From assembly GCA_902619835.1 (NCBI GenBank), contig CACNFS010000008.1, forward strand, positions 1 to 41,045: a stretch of 41,045 nt of DNA, written 5' to 3'. The DNA comes from an uncultured Pelagibacteraceae bacterium. Lineage in GTDB: Bacteria; Pseudomonadota; Alphaproteobacteria; Pelagibacterales; Pelagibacteraceae. A model generated the notes under the pieces. The model had not been told where the DNA came from. It ran no database searches and saw only the letters and a program-made list of their open reading frames with translations. The translations under genes and the position numbers were made by a program. This document shows positions 17,402 to 26,645 of the stretch, piece after piece; position 1 is the stretch's first letter, and every line of letters starts with the position of its first letter.

Positions 17402-19228
17402 ATGGAAAAAAATTTATATATTGATGCCTCGCATCCAAATGAAACACGTATTGTACTCAAATCAAATAATGCGATTGAAGAGTATGAATTTGAAGATAAG
17501 AATAATCTAACTTTTAAAAATAATATTTATTTAGGCACAATAAGTAGAGTCGAACCTTCTCTTCAAGCTGCGTTCGTAAATTTTGGAAGAGAAAGACACG
17601 GTTTTTTAGCATTTAACGATATTCAATCAGATTATTATCAAATTCCATCAGAAGATAAGGAGAAAATAAAAATTGCAGAAGAAAAAATAAGAGAGGATTT
17701 AAAGAATAAAACTGAAGAAATTAATCAAGAAAATAGTTCTGAAGAAATTGAAACTGAGAATAACCAAAAGCTTAAACAAGAAAACCTTGAAAATAATATT
17801 TCAATTAAAAATAATGAGGTTGAGAAAAAAGAATATCGAGAAGAAGTAAAAAGTTCGTTTGGTATTAAAAGATATAAAATTCAAGAAGTTATAAAACCAG
17901 GTCAAGTGGTTTTAATACAAGTAATAAAAGAGGAGAGAGGTCAAAAAGGTGCAGCTCTAACCACTTTCATTTCATTAGCTGGTAAATATATTGTTTTAAT
18001 GCCGAATACTCCGAAAGGTGGGGGGATATCTAGAAAAATATTTAATTCATCAGATAGACAAACAATTAAAGCAATCCTTAATGAAATTAATATACCTAAA
18101 AGTATGGGGGTAATAGTTAGAACCGCTGGTGCTAACAAAACTAAAAATGAAATTGAAAAAGATTTTCAAAATACGCTTAAAACTTGGGAAGATATTAGAG
18201 ATAAGGCTTTGGATTCAAATGCTCCGTCATTAGTTTACGAGGAAGGAGATATTATTAAAAGAACTTTAAGAGACATTTACGATAACGATACTAAAAACGT
18301 CTATATTGAAGGAAACGAAGCTTATCAGAAAGCAAAGAAATTTATGAAAGAATTAATGCCAAAAAATTTAAAAAATATTAAAAAATATAGAGGAAAAATT
18401 CCTCTTTTTTATGATGAAAATATTGAAAAGGAACTAAATAATATTTTTGAGCCTACTGTAAAACTAAAGTCAGGTGGTTATTTGGTTATTAATCCTACTG
18501 AAGCATTGGTTTCAATAGATATAAACTCTGGACAATCAACAAAACAAATTAATATAGAAAAAACTGCTCTAAATACTAATTTAGAGGCTGCTGAAGAAAT
18601 TGCTCATCAGATTAAACTTAGAGATCTCTCGGGGCTAATCGTTATTGATTTTATTGATATGATGAACTTTTACAATAGACGGACAGTTGAAAAAAAGATG
18701 AGAGAAAGTATCAGGAAAGATAGGGCTAGAATTCAATTGGGTCGAATTAGTAATTTTGGGTTATTAGAAATGACGAGACAGAGATTAAGAGAGGGCTCGA
18801 TCAAATGGGAAACTCAGCTTTCCTTAGGGTCATTTGCTCAAAAAATTTTAAAAAAGATACAACATTTGGCATTTACTGATAAAGTAAAATTAATTAAATC
18901 ACATATTCCAGAGAAAGTAAAAATTTTTATAGAAGAAAACTTTTTAGAAGAATTAAAATATTTTCAAAAAAAATATCTGTTAAAGATTGAATTATATTCA
19001 AATCACGAATTAATAATTCCCGAGTATAAAATTGAATTACTAAATAAATCTAAAAAAGTTTTAAAAGTAGTTGAATTCAATTACATAATTCCCAAAATAA
19101 ATAAAATTTCTAATAACAAACTAATTAAAAAAAAAGAAAACAAAAAAATTAAAAGAGATACAAAAAAAATAAAAACTAAAAAGAAACTAAGAACTTTATG
19201 GGTTAGAAGAAAAAAGAAATTAAATTAA
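17402..19228 (+). CDS. rne: Ribonuclease E/G family endoribonuclease
   Basis: A 608-residue single-strand-specific endoribonuclease for mRNA decay and rRNA/tRNA processing. The S1 domain (about 35-190) is split by a charged, low-complexity Glu/Lys/Asn insert near 82-150, a common alphaproteobacterial feature. The DNase I-like catalytic domain carries the two metal-binding aspartates in SIDINSG (D373) and VIDFIDM (D416), then EMTRQRLR (456-463). The CPxC zinc-link that normally follows that motif is absent; the whole protein has no cysteine. The tail after about 575 is strongly basic and probably binds RNA. There is no long RNase E scaffold region. A weak AAGGA lies upstream of the start. The stop overlaps thiG by 9 nt. 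Confidence 0.92.
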   Translation: MEKNLYIDASHPNETRIVLKSNNAIEEYEFEDKNNLTFKNNIYLGTISRVEPSLQAAFVNFGRERHGFLAFNDIQSDYYQIPSEDKEKIKIAEEKIREDLKNKTEEINQENSSEEIETENNQKLKQENLENNISIKNNEVEKKEYREEVKSSFGIKRYKIQEVIKPGQVVLIQVIKEERGQKGAALTTFISLAGKYIVLMPNTPKGGGISRKIFNSSDRQTIKAILNEINIPKSMGVIVRTAGANKTKNEIEKDFQNTLKTWEDIRDKALDSNAPSLVYEEGDIIKRTLRDIYDNDTKNVYIEGNEAYQKAKKFMKELMPKNLKNIKKYRGKIPLFYDENIEKELNNIFEPTVKLKSGGYLVINPTEALVSIDINSGQSTKQINIEKTALNTNLEAAEEIAHQIKLRDLSGLIVIDFIDMMNFYNRRTVEKKMRESIRKDRARIQLGRISNFGLLEMTRQRLREGSIKWETQLSLGSFAQKILKKIQHLAFTDKVKLIKSHIPEKVKIFIEENFLEELKYFQKKYLLKIELYSNHELIIPEYKIELLNKSKKVLKVVEFNYIIPKINKISNNKLIKKKENKKIKRDTKKIKTKKKLRTLWVRRKKKLN

Positions 19229-19999
19229 CCCTTTTTGCGGTGAGCTAGCAGATGCAAAATAGTTTTTTTTCATTCTACCAGCTAAAAATGAATTGCGCCC
19301 TGAGATAACAGCGTCTTTAAAAGCCTTGGCCATTAAAATTGGTTTTTTAGAGTTGGCAATAGCACTATTAACTAATACTCCATCACAACCTAATTCCATT
19401 GCGATTGTCGCGTCTGACGCAGTCCCTATCCCAGCGTCTATTATAACAGGAACTTTAGTTTGCTTTCTTATTAAAGAGATATTTATTTTATTTTGGATTC
19501 CCAAGCCTGAACCGATTGGTGAGGCTAAAGGCATAATAGCAGATGCTCCACAATCTTCTAATTTTTTTGCGAGCAGTGGATCGTCTGTACAATAAACCAT
19601 AACTTTAAAGCCCTCTTTAACTAATATTTTAGTAGATTTAATAGTTTCAATCATATTTGGGTATAAAGTTTTTTTATCTCCTAAAACCTCTAGTTTAATT
19701 AATTTCCAACCACCAATTTCCCTGGCCAACCTTAAAGTTCTTAGAGCCTCAATGGAGTTAAAACAACCCGCGGTGTTTGGTAATAGTGTTATTTTTTTTG
19801 GATTTAGAAAATCTGTTAAAATCGGTTTTTTTTTATCTAAAATATTTACTCTTCTTACTGCAACCGTAACCATATCAGCTCCAGAAGCTTCAACAGCTTT
19901 AGCAGTTTCTTGAAAATTTTTATATTTACCTGTTCCTACTATTAATCTAGATCTTAGACTTACGTTTGCAATTTTGAGTTTATCACTTTTTTTTTTCAA
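19220..19999 (-). CDS. thiG: Thiazole synthase ThiG
   Basis: A TIM-barrel enzyme that forms the thiamine thiazole ring from deoxyxylulose 5-phosphate, dehydroglycine and ThiS-thiocarboxylate. Family segments are [10 protein letters not shown], the LPNTAGC motif, the imine-forming lysine in [19 protein letters not shown] and [13 protein letters not shown]. The start is uncertain. TTG at 19999 directly after the thiS stop has a G-rich element (GGTGGTGGG) about 5 nt upstream and gives 259 residues, close to the family norm. TTG at 20026 is also open (268 residues) but would overlap thiS by 26 nt. Linked thiS supports the pathway role. Confidence 0.93.
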   Translation of the reverse strand: MKKKSDKLKIANVSLRSRLIVGTGKYKNFQETAKAVEASGADMVTVAVRRVNILDKKKPILTDFLNPKKITLLPNTAGCFNSIEALRTLRLAREIGGWKLIKLEVLGDKKTLYPNMIETIKSTKILVKEGFKVMVYCTDDPLLAKKLEDCGASAIMPLASPIGSGLGIQNKINISLIRKQTKVPVIIDAGIGTASDATIAMELGCDGVLVNSAIANSKKPILMAKAFKDAVISGRNSFLAGRMKKNYFASASSPQKGLI

Positions 20000-20000
20000 A

Positions 20001-20204
20001 TTACCCACCACCAATAAAATGTACAATTTCTAATTTATCGTTCTTTTTTAAATATTTTTTTTTGTAATCACATTTAGCAACTATTTCACCGTTATATTCA
20101 ATTGCAATTCTTTTATGTCTTAATTTATATTTTTTTAATAAGTCGAATATAGAAAAATTTGACTTAACTGTTATTTTTTTTCCATTTAATTGTATTTTTG
20201 CCAT
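20001..20204 (-). CDS. thiS: Sulfur carrier protein ThiS
   Basis: A 67-residue ubiquitin-like protein ending in the glycine tail of ThiS (FIGGG), the end that is adenylated and converted to a thiocarboxylate to give sulfur to ThiG. Internal [19 protein letters not shown] and [13 protein letters not shown] match the family. It lies directly upstream of thiG and is divergent from aroQ with 33 bp between starts. The adenylating enzyme (ThiF-type) and glycine oxidase are not in the window. Confidence 0.92.
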   Translation of the reverse strand: MAKIQLNGKKITVKSNFSIFDLLKKYKLRHKRIAIEYNGEIVAKCDYKKKYLKKNDKLEIVHFIGGG

Positions 20205-20237
20205 AATTAAGTTAATCAGTGATTGTAAAAATTAACG

Positions 20238-20681
20238 ATGAAAAAAATTATAATTCTTAATGGTCCAAATCTCAACCTTTTAGGAGAAAGAGAAAAAAGC
20301 CAATATGGTAGTTTTACGTTAACAGATGTTGAAAAAACTTGTAAAGAGTTTGCTAATAAGAACAATTTAAATATTGACTTCTTTCAGTCTAATATAGAGG
20401 GTGAGTTAATACAAAAAATTCAAGATTCAAGAAAAAATAAAGATGGTTTAATAATAAATGCAGGTGGATATACCCATACTTCAGTTGCAATTCACGATGC
20501 ATTAAAAATACTAAAAATACCTATAATTGAATTGCATATAAGCAATATTTATAATAGAGAAGAATTCAGACACAAATCTTTAATAAGCAAAGTTGCTAGA
20601 GGAGTAATTTGTGGCTTTGGTGCTAAAGGATATGTTATGGCCTTAGACGCGATGAAAAATTATTTTAAAAATGAAGATTGA
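20238..20681 (+). CDS. aroQ: 3-Dehydroquinate dehydratase, type II
   Basis: A 147-residue type II dehydroquinase that catalyses the third shikimate-pathway step. GPNLNLLGERE with the adjoining YG tyrosine, the NAGGYTHTSVAI active-site loop, ELHISNIYNREEFRHKS with the catalytic histidine, and GFGAKGYVMALDA are all diagnostic. It overlaps accB by 11 nt. The order aroQ-accB-accC is a widespread proteobacterial cluster. Confidence 0.97.
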   Translation: MKKIIILNGPNLNLLGEREKSQYGSFTLTDVEKTCKEFANKNNLNIDFFQSNIEGELIQKIQDSRKNKDGLIINAGGYTHTSVAIHDALKILKIPIIELHISNIYNREEFRHKSLISKVARGVICGFGAKGYVMALDAMKNYFKNED

Positions 20682-21096
20682 AAAAAAATTAATAAAAGAA
20701 TTAGTTGAAAATTTAAAAGAATTCAATTTAACTGAATTAGAATATCAAGAAGGTCAAACTAAAATAAAAGTTTCAAGAGCTGCCAGAGCGATGGAGCACT
20801 CTAAAACTAGCGCAGTAGCCCCTCAAAATAAAGCTGTGTTGAAAGACTCAATCCAAAATGACAATATTAGAATAAAATCACCAATTATTGGCACTGCTTA
20901 CCTTGCGCCTGAACCTGGGGCTAAAAAATTTGTAAAAATTGGAGATAAAATAAAAAAGGGCCAGACAGTCATGATTGTTGAGGCAATGAAGACAATGAAT
21001 CATGTTCCTTCAACAAACGACGGTGAGGTAATAAAAATTTTAGTACAAGATGGCCAACCAGTTGAATTCGGCCAAACTCTAGTTCTTTTAAAATAA
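20671..21096 (+). CDS. accB: Biotin carboxyl carrier protein of acetyl-CoA carboxylase
   Basis: A 141-residue BCCP. The N-terminal helix-rich region is followed by a linker (about 38-65) and the C-terminal biotinyl domain, with the biotinylated lysine in EAMKTMN (Lys107). It carries CO2 from AccC to the transcarboxylase AccAD in the first committed step of fatty-acid synthesis. It overlaps aroQ upstream and is 6 nt from accC, so all three are likely one transcript. Confidence 0.97.
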   Translation: MKIEKKLIKELVENLKEFNLTELEYQEGQTKIKVSRAARAMEHSKTSAVAPQNKAVLKDSIQNDNIRIKSPIIGTAYLAPEPGAKKFVKIGDKIKKGQTVMIVEAMKTMNHVPSTNDGEVIKILVQDGQPVEFGQTLVLLK

Positions 21097-21102
21097 ATAA
21101 TA

Positions 21103-22440
21103 ATGTTCAAAAAAGTTTTAATAGCTAACAGAGGAGAGATAGCTGTAAGAGTAATTAGAGCTTGTAAAGAATGGGGTATTGGAACAGTGGCTGTTCACTC
21201 TGATGTAGACTCGGACTCTATGCATGTGAGATTAGCAGATGAAAGTGTTTGTATTGGTTCTCATCAACCTCAAAATAGTTATTTAAATATTCCATCTATA
21301 ATGTCTGCAGTTGATTTAACTGGGGCTGAAGCAATCCATCCAGGATATGGTTTTTTATCAGAGAATTCAAAATTTTCAGAAATTGTAAGCAAGCACGGTA
21401 TAAAATTTATTGGACCGAGCGCTGATATAATTTCAAAAATGGGTGATAAAATAGAAGCAAAAAAAATTGCAAAAAAATATGGATTACCCGTAATAGAGGG
21501 ATCTGAAGGAGGGGTAAAATCTATTACAGAGGCTAAATCAATATGTAAAGAAATCGGATATCCTATTTTAATTAAAGCTGCTGGGGGCGGAGGAGGAAAA
21601 GGTATGAAAATTGTTGAAGAAGAGTCACAATTAGAAAACCTTTTTTTAATAGCTAAAAGTGAAGCAAAAAAATTTTTTGGAAACGACGAATTGTATATTG
21701 AAAAATATTTTAAAAATCCAAGACATATTGAAGTTCAGATAATGTCAGGAAAAAATAGAACAGTTCATTTAGGTGAAAGAGACTGCTCAGTGCAAAGAAG
21801 ACACCAAAAACTAATAGAGGAAACTCCCAGCCCTGTCTTAAAAGAGGGTCAAAGAGAAGATCTTTTGAATAAAACTGTAAAAATGGTAGAGCAAATAAAT
21901 TACGAGGGAGCAGGAACTGTAGAATTTATATACGAAAATGGAAAATTTTATTTTTTAGAAATGAATACAAGAGTTCAGGTAGAGCACCCCGTAACGGAAG
22001 TTCAAACCGGTATCGATATTGTGAAAGAACAATTGTGGATAGCTTACACTGGAGAAACTGCACTAAATCAAAGTGATATAAAACCACGAGGACATTCAAT
22101 TGAATGTAGAATTAATGCAGAAAATCCAGCAAAAAATTTTCAACCAAGTCCAGGATTAATTAGTGTTTGCCATCAACCTTCGGGTTTTAGAACTAGAGTT
22201 GATGGAGCAGTATTTCAAGGCTGTAAAATCACCCCTTATTATGACAGCTTAATTGCTAAAGTTATTTGTAAAGGAAGAAATAGAACTGAAGCTATTCAAA
22301 GAACTTTGAGATCTTTGGATGAGTTTGTTTTAGAGGGTATAACTACAACTATAGATTTACACAAAAAAATTTTAAATCATAAAAAATTTTTAAATTCTAC
22401 ATTTGACACAAATTGGCTTGAGAAGGAAAAGTTTTTTTAA
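21103..22440 (+). CDS. accC: Biotin carboxylase subunit of acetyl-CoA carboxylase
   Basis: A 445-residue ATP-grasp enzyme that carboxylates the biotin of AccB. Features are the N-terminal KVLIANRGEIAVRVIRA, IHPGYGFLSEN, the glycine-rich ATP loop AAGGGGGKGM, and the signatures FLEMNTRVQVEHPVTE and GHSIECRINAE. Length is normal for the stand-alone subunit rather than for propionyl- or pyruvate carboxylases. Its stop overlaps that of the convergent DUF2155 gene as TTAA. Confidence 0.97.
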   Translation: MFKKVLIANRGEIAVRVIRACKEWGIGTVAVHSDVDSDSMHVRLADESVCIGSHQPQNSYLNIPSIMSAVDLTGAEAIHPGYGFLSENSKFSEIVSKHGIKFIGPSADIISKMGDKIEAKKIAKKYGLPVIEGSEGGVKSITEAKSICKEIGYPILIKAAGGGGGKGMKIVEEESQLENLFLIAKSEAKKFFGNDELYIEKYFKNPRHIEVQIMSGKNRTVHLGERDCSVQRRHQKLIEETPSPVLKEGQREDLLNKTVKMVEQINYEGAGTVEFIYENGKFYFLEMNTRVQVEHPVTEVQTGIDIVKEQLWIAYTGETALNQSDIKPRGHSIECRINAENPAKNFQPSPGLISVCHQPSGFRTRVDGAVFQGCKITPYYDSLIAKVICKGRNRTEAIQRTLRSLDEFVLEGITTTIDLHKKILNHKKFLNSTFDTNWLEKEKFF

Positions 22441-22952
22441 ACGTTAAAACACCCATATAATTGTAAATCATATATTGCATGATCAAATGGAGTTAAAGCG
22501 GGATCAGAAGAAAAAGTCCAGCCATTAAAAATATATACTTTCTCATTATCAGTTTTTGATAAATCTTTAACTTGCATATAAGCAATATCATTAGTCTTAT
22601 TATTAATTTTTACTTTACCACATTTTAAAATTTTAATTTCAAGCGGTCCAAATTTTTTTATTTCGTCAAAATTAACTTTAATCTCACTTGATTTTGCAGT
22701 TATTTTATCAAGACCAATTAGTATTGCATGTGGTAAATCTTTCAAATCACTTTTATTTTTCTTTTTCTTATTTTTAAGATTTTGAATAGTTAAATTTTCA
22801 CTTTTCTCATCATAAACTTCAAAACTTGGTTTAATTTCCTCTATATTTAGGAGAGGTGTTGAGATAATCTTATCTTCTGCAAAAACAGAAATCATGTTTA
22901 ATTTTAAGTAAAAAATGATGCAAAAAAATGTAAGTTTATTTCCAAGTTTCAT
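22437..22952 (-). CDS. DUF2155 exported protein
   Basis: A 171-residue protein with an N-terminal signal-like hydrophobic stretch (LTFFCIIFYLKLNMISVFA, likely cleaved near AEDK). A charged Lys/Asn-rich linker follows, then the DUF2155 core. The C-terminal IFNGWTFSSDPALTPFDHAIYDLQLYGC has the family's W-F-S-S and H-x-x-Y-D signature and a cysteine near the end. The function of the family is not established. In alphaproteobacteria it sits between the acc genes and the NDUFA12-like gene, as here. It overlaps the NDUFA12-like gene by 17 nt. Confidence 0.85.
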   Translation of the reverse strand: MKLGNKLTFFCIIFYLKLNMISVFAEDKIISTPLLNIEEIKPSFEVYDEKSENLTIQNLKNKKKKNKSDLKDLPHAILIGLDKITAKSSEIKVNFDEIKKFGPLEIKILKCGKVKINNKTNDIAYMQVKDLSKTDNEKVYIFNGWTFSSDPALTPFDHAIYDLQLYGCFNV

Positions 22953-23280
22953 ATTTTTTATTTAAAGAATTTTTTCTAATTTTGACAGGCTTATAACTAT
23001 CTTTTGTTCCAGTCTTATTTTCTGTGTGCTCTTTTTGCCAAGTGTATTTTTTTTTCTTATCTATTTGATCTGGAATTTTATTAACTGTATGATGCATCCA
23101 TAGATACCAATCTGAAGTAATCTTTGTCGCTTCAATATTTCCAGAATAAATTACCCATCTTTCATCTCTTTTATTTTTATAGTATTTGTTCCCAAATTCA
23201 TCTTTACCTACTAATTTTCCGGTAAAAAAAGTTTTAAAAAAAGTTGCTAGAGTTGTTTTGTTCCACCATGTAAAAATCAT
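22936..23280 (-). CDS. NDUFA12-like complex I accessory subunit
   Basis: A 114-residue homologue of mitochondrial NDUFA12/B17.2, an accessory subunit of NADH:ubiquinone oxidoreductase found in alphaproteobacteria and mitochondria. Diagnostic segments are the N-terminal FTWWNKTTLATFF, LVGKDEFGNKYYKNK, the RWVIYSGNIEATKITSDWYLW core and WMHHTVNKIPD. The core complex I genes are not in this window. It begins the two-gene unit with DUF2155, and 110 bp separate it from the divergent gene at 23391. Confidence 0.92.
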   Translation of the reverse strand: MIFTWWNKTTLATFFKTFFTGKLVGKDEFGNKYYKNKRDERWVIYSGNIEATKITSDWYLWMHHTVNKIPDQIDKKKKYTWQKEHTENKTGTKDSYKPVKIRKNSLNKKYETWK

Positions 23281-23344
23281 TTTAAACCTAATCTTGGAAT
23301 TTTAAATCCACACAATTTTTAATTGCATTATTTAAAAATAGACA

Positions 23345-23370
23345 GTTAATTATTTTTATATATCATTAAC
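23345..23370. promoter_or_regulatory. Inverted repeat GTTAAT-N14-ATTAAC
   Basis: GTTAAT (23345-23350) and ATTAAC (23365-23370) form perfect 6-bp arms 20 bp upstream of the gene at 23391, in the 110-bp divergent gap. A TAGACA just upstream and TATATC within the spacer are weak -35/-10 candidates. The arms are AT-rich, so chance is a real possibility in this genome. Confidence 0.22.
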
Positions 23371-23390
23371 TAATTAGATTCCATTTAAAT

Positions 23391-24212
23391 ATGAAAAAAT
23401 TTATCGTAGAAACTTACTATACCTGTACCTTTAAAACGGTTCACAAAATTAATGATCTTAATGAAAAAACTCTATCTGATATTGATCAAAGAAATGATGG
23501 AAACGTTGAGGTTATAGACGTAAAATTAAATAACAGAAAAACTAAAAAGATAGGTGATGCTGTCAAAGATAAATCCTCTGAATCAAAGGAGAACAAATCT
23601 GATAAACAAATAATATCTAATAAAATAATTAATACTGAAAAATTACATAAACTTGAGAATGAGTCTAAATTGAAGGTAAAAAATAAAGCCAGATTTAAGA
23701 TGCCGGATAGAAGAAAAGGATATATTCAAAAAGCTCAAATTGGAGATCATAAAGTTTATTTGCATACTGGGGAATATGACGATGGTAAAATTGGAGAAAT
23801 TTTTATAGACACCAACAAAGAAGGGGAGTTGGTAAAAGCCTTAATGAACAACTTTGCTATCGCTATCTCTTTAGGCTTACAATATGGAGTTCCGCTAGAG
23901 GAATATGTTGACGCGTATATAGATACAAAGTTTGAACCATCAGGTAATGTATTAGGAAACGATAGAATTTTAAGTGCTTCATCAATCTTGGACTATGTAT
24001 TTAGAGAATTAGCTATTTCATATCTGGGTAAAGAAGATTTAGCCCACACTCCTTCAATAGCAAACTCAAAAAATTTAACTGAAGATACTGGAGATGATAA
24101 GTTTTTAAAAATAGTCAAAAATATTACTTCTAAAGGTTTTGTCAGAAGTAATCTTGAGGAAAAGTTAGTAGATCTATCAAATGTAAGAATTAATTTGAAA
24201 ACTAAAACTTAG
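23391..24212 (+). CDS. Stand-alone class II RNR C-terminal-type (TSCPD) protein
   Basis: A 273-residue protein in three parts. Residues 1-58 ([28 protein letters not shown]) are compact but unrecognised. Residues 59-103 are a Lys/Ser/Asn-rich linker. Residues 104-225 match the far C-terminal domain of B12-dependent class II ribonucleotide reductases (NrdJ), with [51 protein letters not shown] and [17 protein letters not shown]. It has no catalytic barrel, so it cannot itself reduce ribonucleotides. A regulatory, nucleic-acid- or partner-binding role is possible; none is shown. It could be a relic after loss of nrdJ or a conserved independent family. It overlaps aspS at the 3' end. Confidence 0.75.
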   Translation: MKKFIVETYYTCTFKTVHKINDLNEKTLSDIDQRNDGNVEVIDVKLNNRKTKKIGDAVKDKSSESKENKSDKQIISNKIINTEKLHKLENESKLKVKNKARFKMPDRRKGYIQKAQIGDHKVYLHTGEYDDGKIGEIFIDTNKEGELVKALMNNFAIAISLGLQYGVPLEEYVDAYIDTKFEPSGNVLGNDRILSASSILDYVFRELAISYLGKEDLAHTPSIANSKNLTEDTGDDKFLKIVKNITSKGFVRSNLEEKLVDLSNVRINLKTKT

Positions 24213-25992
24213 TTTTTTTTTCAATTTTTATTCCAAGCTCTTTTAATTGTTTTTCATCAACTTCAGATGGTGCACTCATCATTAAATCTTGAGCATTTTG
24301 ATTCATTGGAAATAAGGTTATTTCTCTTATGTTTTTTGTATTAGCTAATAACATTACGATTCTATCAATTCCTGGAGCAATACCTCCATGAGGAGGAGCT
24401 CCATAACTTAAAGCATTAATCATTCCACTAAATTTTTTATTTACTTCTTTATGACTGTAACCTGCTATAGCAAATAACTTATACATTAATTCAGGGACAT
24501 GATTTCTTATAGCTCCAGAAGATAATTCGACACCATTACAAACAATGTCATACTGATAAGCTTTTATCTCAAGCGGTTTTTGAAAATCTAATTCATTTAA
24601 GTCTCCTTGGGGCATTGAAAAGGGATTATGGCTAAAAATTATTTTTTTAGTATTTTCATCAATTTCATACATCGGGTAATCTACAATCCAACAAAAGGCA
24701 AATTTATTTTCATCTATTAAGTTTAAATCTTTTGCAATTTTTTCTCTTGCTGCTGATAAAATTTTATCTAACTCCTTATTATTTCCGCAACTTAAAAATA
24801 TGCTATCCCCTATTTCTGCTTCACATAACTTTAAGAGATCTTTCAGCGAGTCTTCACTAAAAAATTTTCCAATAGGACCTTTGGCCTTAATATTTTTATC
24901 TTTTTCGAAAGTAAAATAAGCTAAACCAGACGCCCCTTGTTCTTTTGCCCACTTATCTATGTTATCAAAAAAACTTCTTGGCTTGTCATGCGTATTTTTT
25001 GTAATAATAGCTCTCACATTTGCTCCAGATTTTACAAGTTTTTTAAAAATATCAAATTTTACATCATCTCTTGAAAAAATTTTTGTAATATCACGTATCA
25101 TTAATGGATTTCTTAAATCAGGTTTATCAGTACCATATTTTTCCATTGCTTCTTTAAAAGAAATTCTAGGAAATTTTTTGTTTAAAATTTCCTTATTTGA
25201 AAACTCTTTAAAAAGTTTTACCATCAATTTCTCTACTACTTCAAATACATCCTCTTGATTGACAAATGACATTTCTATATCTAATTGATAAAATTCTCCT
25301 GGACTTCTATCTGCTCGTGCATCTTCATCTCTAAAACAAGGAGCTATTTGAAAATATTTGTCAAATCCAGATACCATTATTAATTGTTTAAATTGTTGTG
25401 GTGCTTGAGGTAAAGCATAAAATTTTCCATAATTTAATCGACTCGGTACTAAAAAATCTCTAGCGCCCTCAGGGCTTGATGATGTTAAAATCGGAGTTTG
25501 ATATTCTAAAAAACCGAGTGCTGACATTTCAGATCTAATAAATGATATCACTTTGGATCTAAGAACTATATTTTTATGCATTTCTTCTCTTCTTAAATCA
25601 AGGAATCTATATTTAAGTCTTATGTCTTCGGGATAATCTTGCTCACCGAAAACTGGTATTGGTAATTCTTTAGCATTAGATAAAATTTCAACTGATTGAA
25701 TTATAATTTCAATTTTTCCGGTTTGTAAATCTTGATTTTCTGTACCCTCTGATCTTTTAACAACTTTACCATCTACCTTTAAAACTGACTCAGGTCTTGT
25801 ATTCTCAAGTAAAGAAAAAAATTTATTATCATTCTCTATTACACATTGTGTAATTCCATAGTGGTCCCTTAAATCAATAAATAGTAAGTTGCCATGATCT
25901 CTTTTTCTATGCAACCATCCTGAAAGAGATATGATTTTGTTAATATCTTTTTCTCTAAGCTCTTCACAATTATGCGTTCTATATTTTTTCAC
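24202..25992 (-). CDS. aspS: Aspartyl-tRNA synthetase
   Basis: A 596-residue class IIb synthetase with the bacterial layout: an N-terminal OB anticodon domain ([20 protein letters not shown]), motif 2 in [19 protein letters not shown], the bacterial GAD insertion in the middle, and motif 3 in [12 protein letters not shown]. The start is GTG at 25992, which overlaps the hdaA stop as GTGA. In lineages without a separate asparaginyl-tRNA synthetase the enzyme may also charge tRNA-Asn; this cannot be read here. It overlaps the convergent TSCPD gene by 11 nt. Confidence 0.97.
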   Translation of the reverse strand: MKKYRTHNCEELREKDINKIISLSGWLHRKRDHGNLLFIDLRDHYGITQCVIENDNKFFSLLENTRPESVLKVDGKVVKRSEGTENQDLQTGKIEIIIQSVEILSNAKELPIPVFGEQDYPEDIRLKYRFLDLRREEMHKNIVLRSKVISFIRSEMSALGFLEYQTPILTSSSPEGARDFLVPSRLNYGKFYALPQAPQQFKQLIMVSGFDKYFQIAPCFRDEDARADRSPGEFYQLDIEMSFVNQEDVFEVVEKLMVKLFKEFSNKEILNKKFPRISFKEAMEKYGTDKPDLRNPLMIRDITKIFSRDDVKFDIFKKLVKSGANVRAIITKNTHDKPRSFFDNIDKWAKEQGASGLAYFTFEKDKNIKAKGPIGKFFSEDSLKDLLKLCEAEIGDSIFLSCGNNKELDKILSAAREKIAKDLNLIDENKFAFCWIVDYPMYEIDENTKKIIFSHNPFSMPQGDLNELDFQKPLEIKAYQYDIVCNGVELSSGAIRNHVPELMYKLFAIAGYSHKEVNKKFSGMINALSYGAPPHGGIAPGIDRIVMLLANTKNIREITLFPMNQNAQDLMMSAPSEVDEKQLKELGIKIEKKTKF

Positions 25993-26645
25993 TTTTCTAA
26001 AACTTTCTTTATTAAATTTATATTAATAGATTTGCCAGAAGACAAAGAAAATTCATCAATATCTTTAAGAAATTCAGATATTTTTTCATAAGATCTATCA
26101 ATATTCTTAATTATATACTCGGTGATTTTTGGATCGATATTTATTTGCTTATCTGAAAAAGACTTTGAAATAATAACTTTAAGCAAATCATCAGTTGGAA
26201 GATCGATGCCGATGAATAAAAAACTATCAGTTCTGGATTTTAAATCTTTTAATTGAAATGAATTTTTTTTTATTGAATGAACACTATTAATAACTATAAA
26301 ATTTTCAATTTGTTTAGATTGATTAAATATTGAATATAATAATTTTTCATCAACTTTGTTATTAAAATTATCTATTATAAGACAATCTAGAACATTGAGC
26401 TCTTGGACAGTTTTGTCGCTTAAATTTTTTTCATCTACTATTTTTGTTCTTTTTATTTTTTTTTCTAAAATTTTTGATAAATGAGTTTTTCCCGATCCAT
26501 GTGCACCAAATATATTTAGCCATTTCCCTGGCCATTTTGGCCAACTTTCGATCAGTTTATACGCAGGGAAATTGTTACTAGAGACATAAAAATCTTGTTC
26601 ATAATATTTTGTTTTAAAAGGAAATTTAAAAATCAGCTGACTCAT
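25989..26645 (-). CDS. hdaA: DnaA-related AAA+ protein (HdaA/Hda-like)
   Basis: A 218-residue AAA+ protein resembling domain III of DnaA without the DNA-binding domain IV. The Walker A motif GAHGSGKT lies at 47-54 and the Walker B-like strand in LDCLIIDNFNN. The N-terminal SQLIFKFPF resembles the beta-clamp-binding segment of Hda proteins. Hda/HdaA with the DNA polymerase clamp promotes hydrolysis of DnaA-bound ATP and limits re-initiation. The DUF2066-hdaA pair next to purM/purN is conserved in alphaproteobacteria. Its ATG forms TAATG with the DUF2066 stop. Confidence 0.85.
   Translation of the reverse strand: MSQLIFKFPFKTKYYEQDFYVSSNNFPAYKLIESWPKWPGKWLNIFGAHGSGKTHLSKILEKKIKRTKIVDEKNLSDKTVQELNVLDCLIIDNFNNKVDEKLLYSIFNQSKQIENFIVINSVHSIKKNSFQLKDLKSRTDSFLFIGIDLPTDDLLKVIISKSFSDKQINIDPKITEYIIKNIDRSYEKISEFLKDIDEFSLSSGKSININLIKKVLEK

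Noticed and set aside
17349-17404. A short frame starting at ATG 17349 as a leader peptide for RNase E
   Set aside because: It overlaps the rne start out of frame, has no ribosome site and no recognisable attenuator structure.
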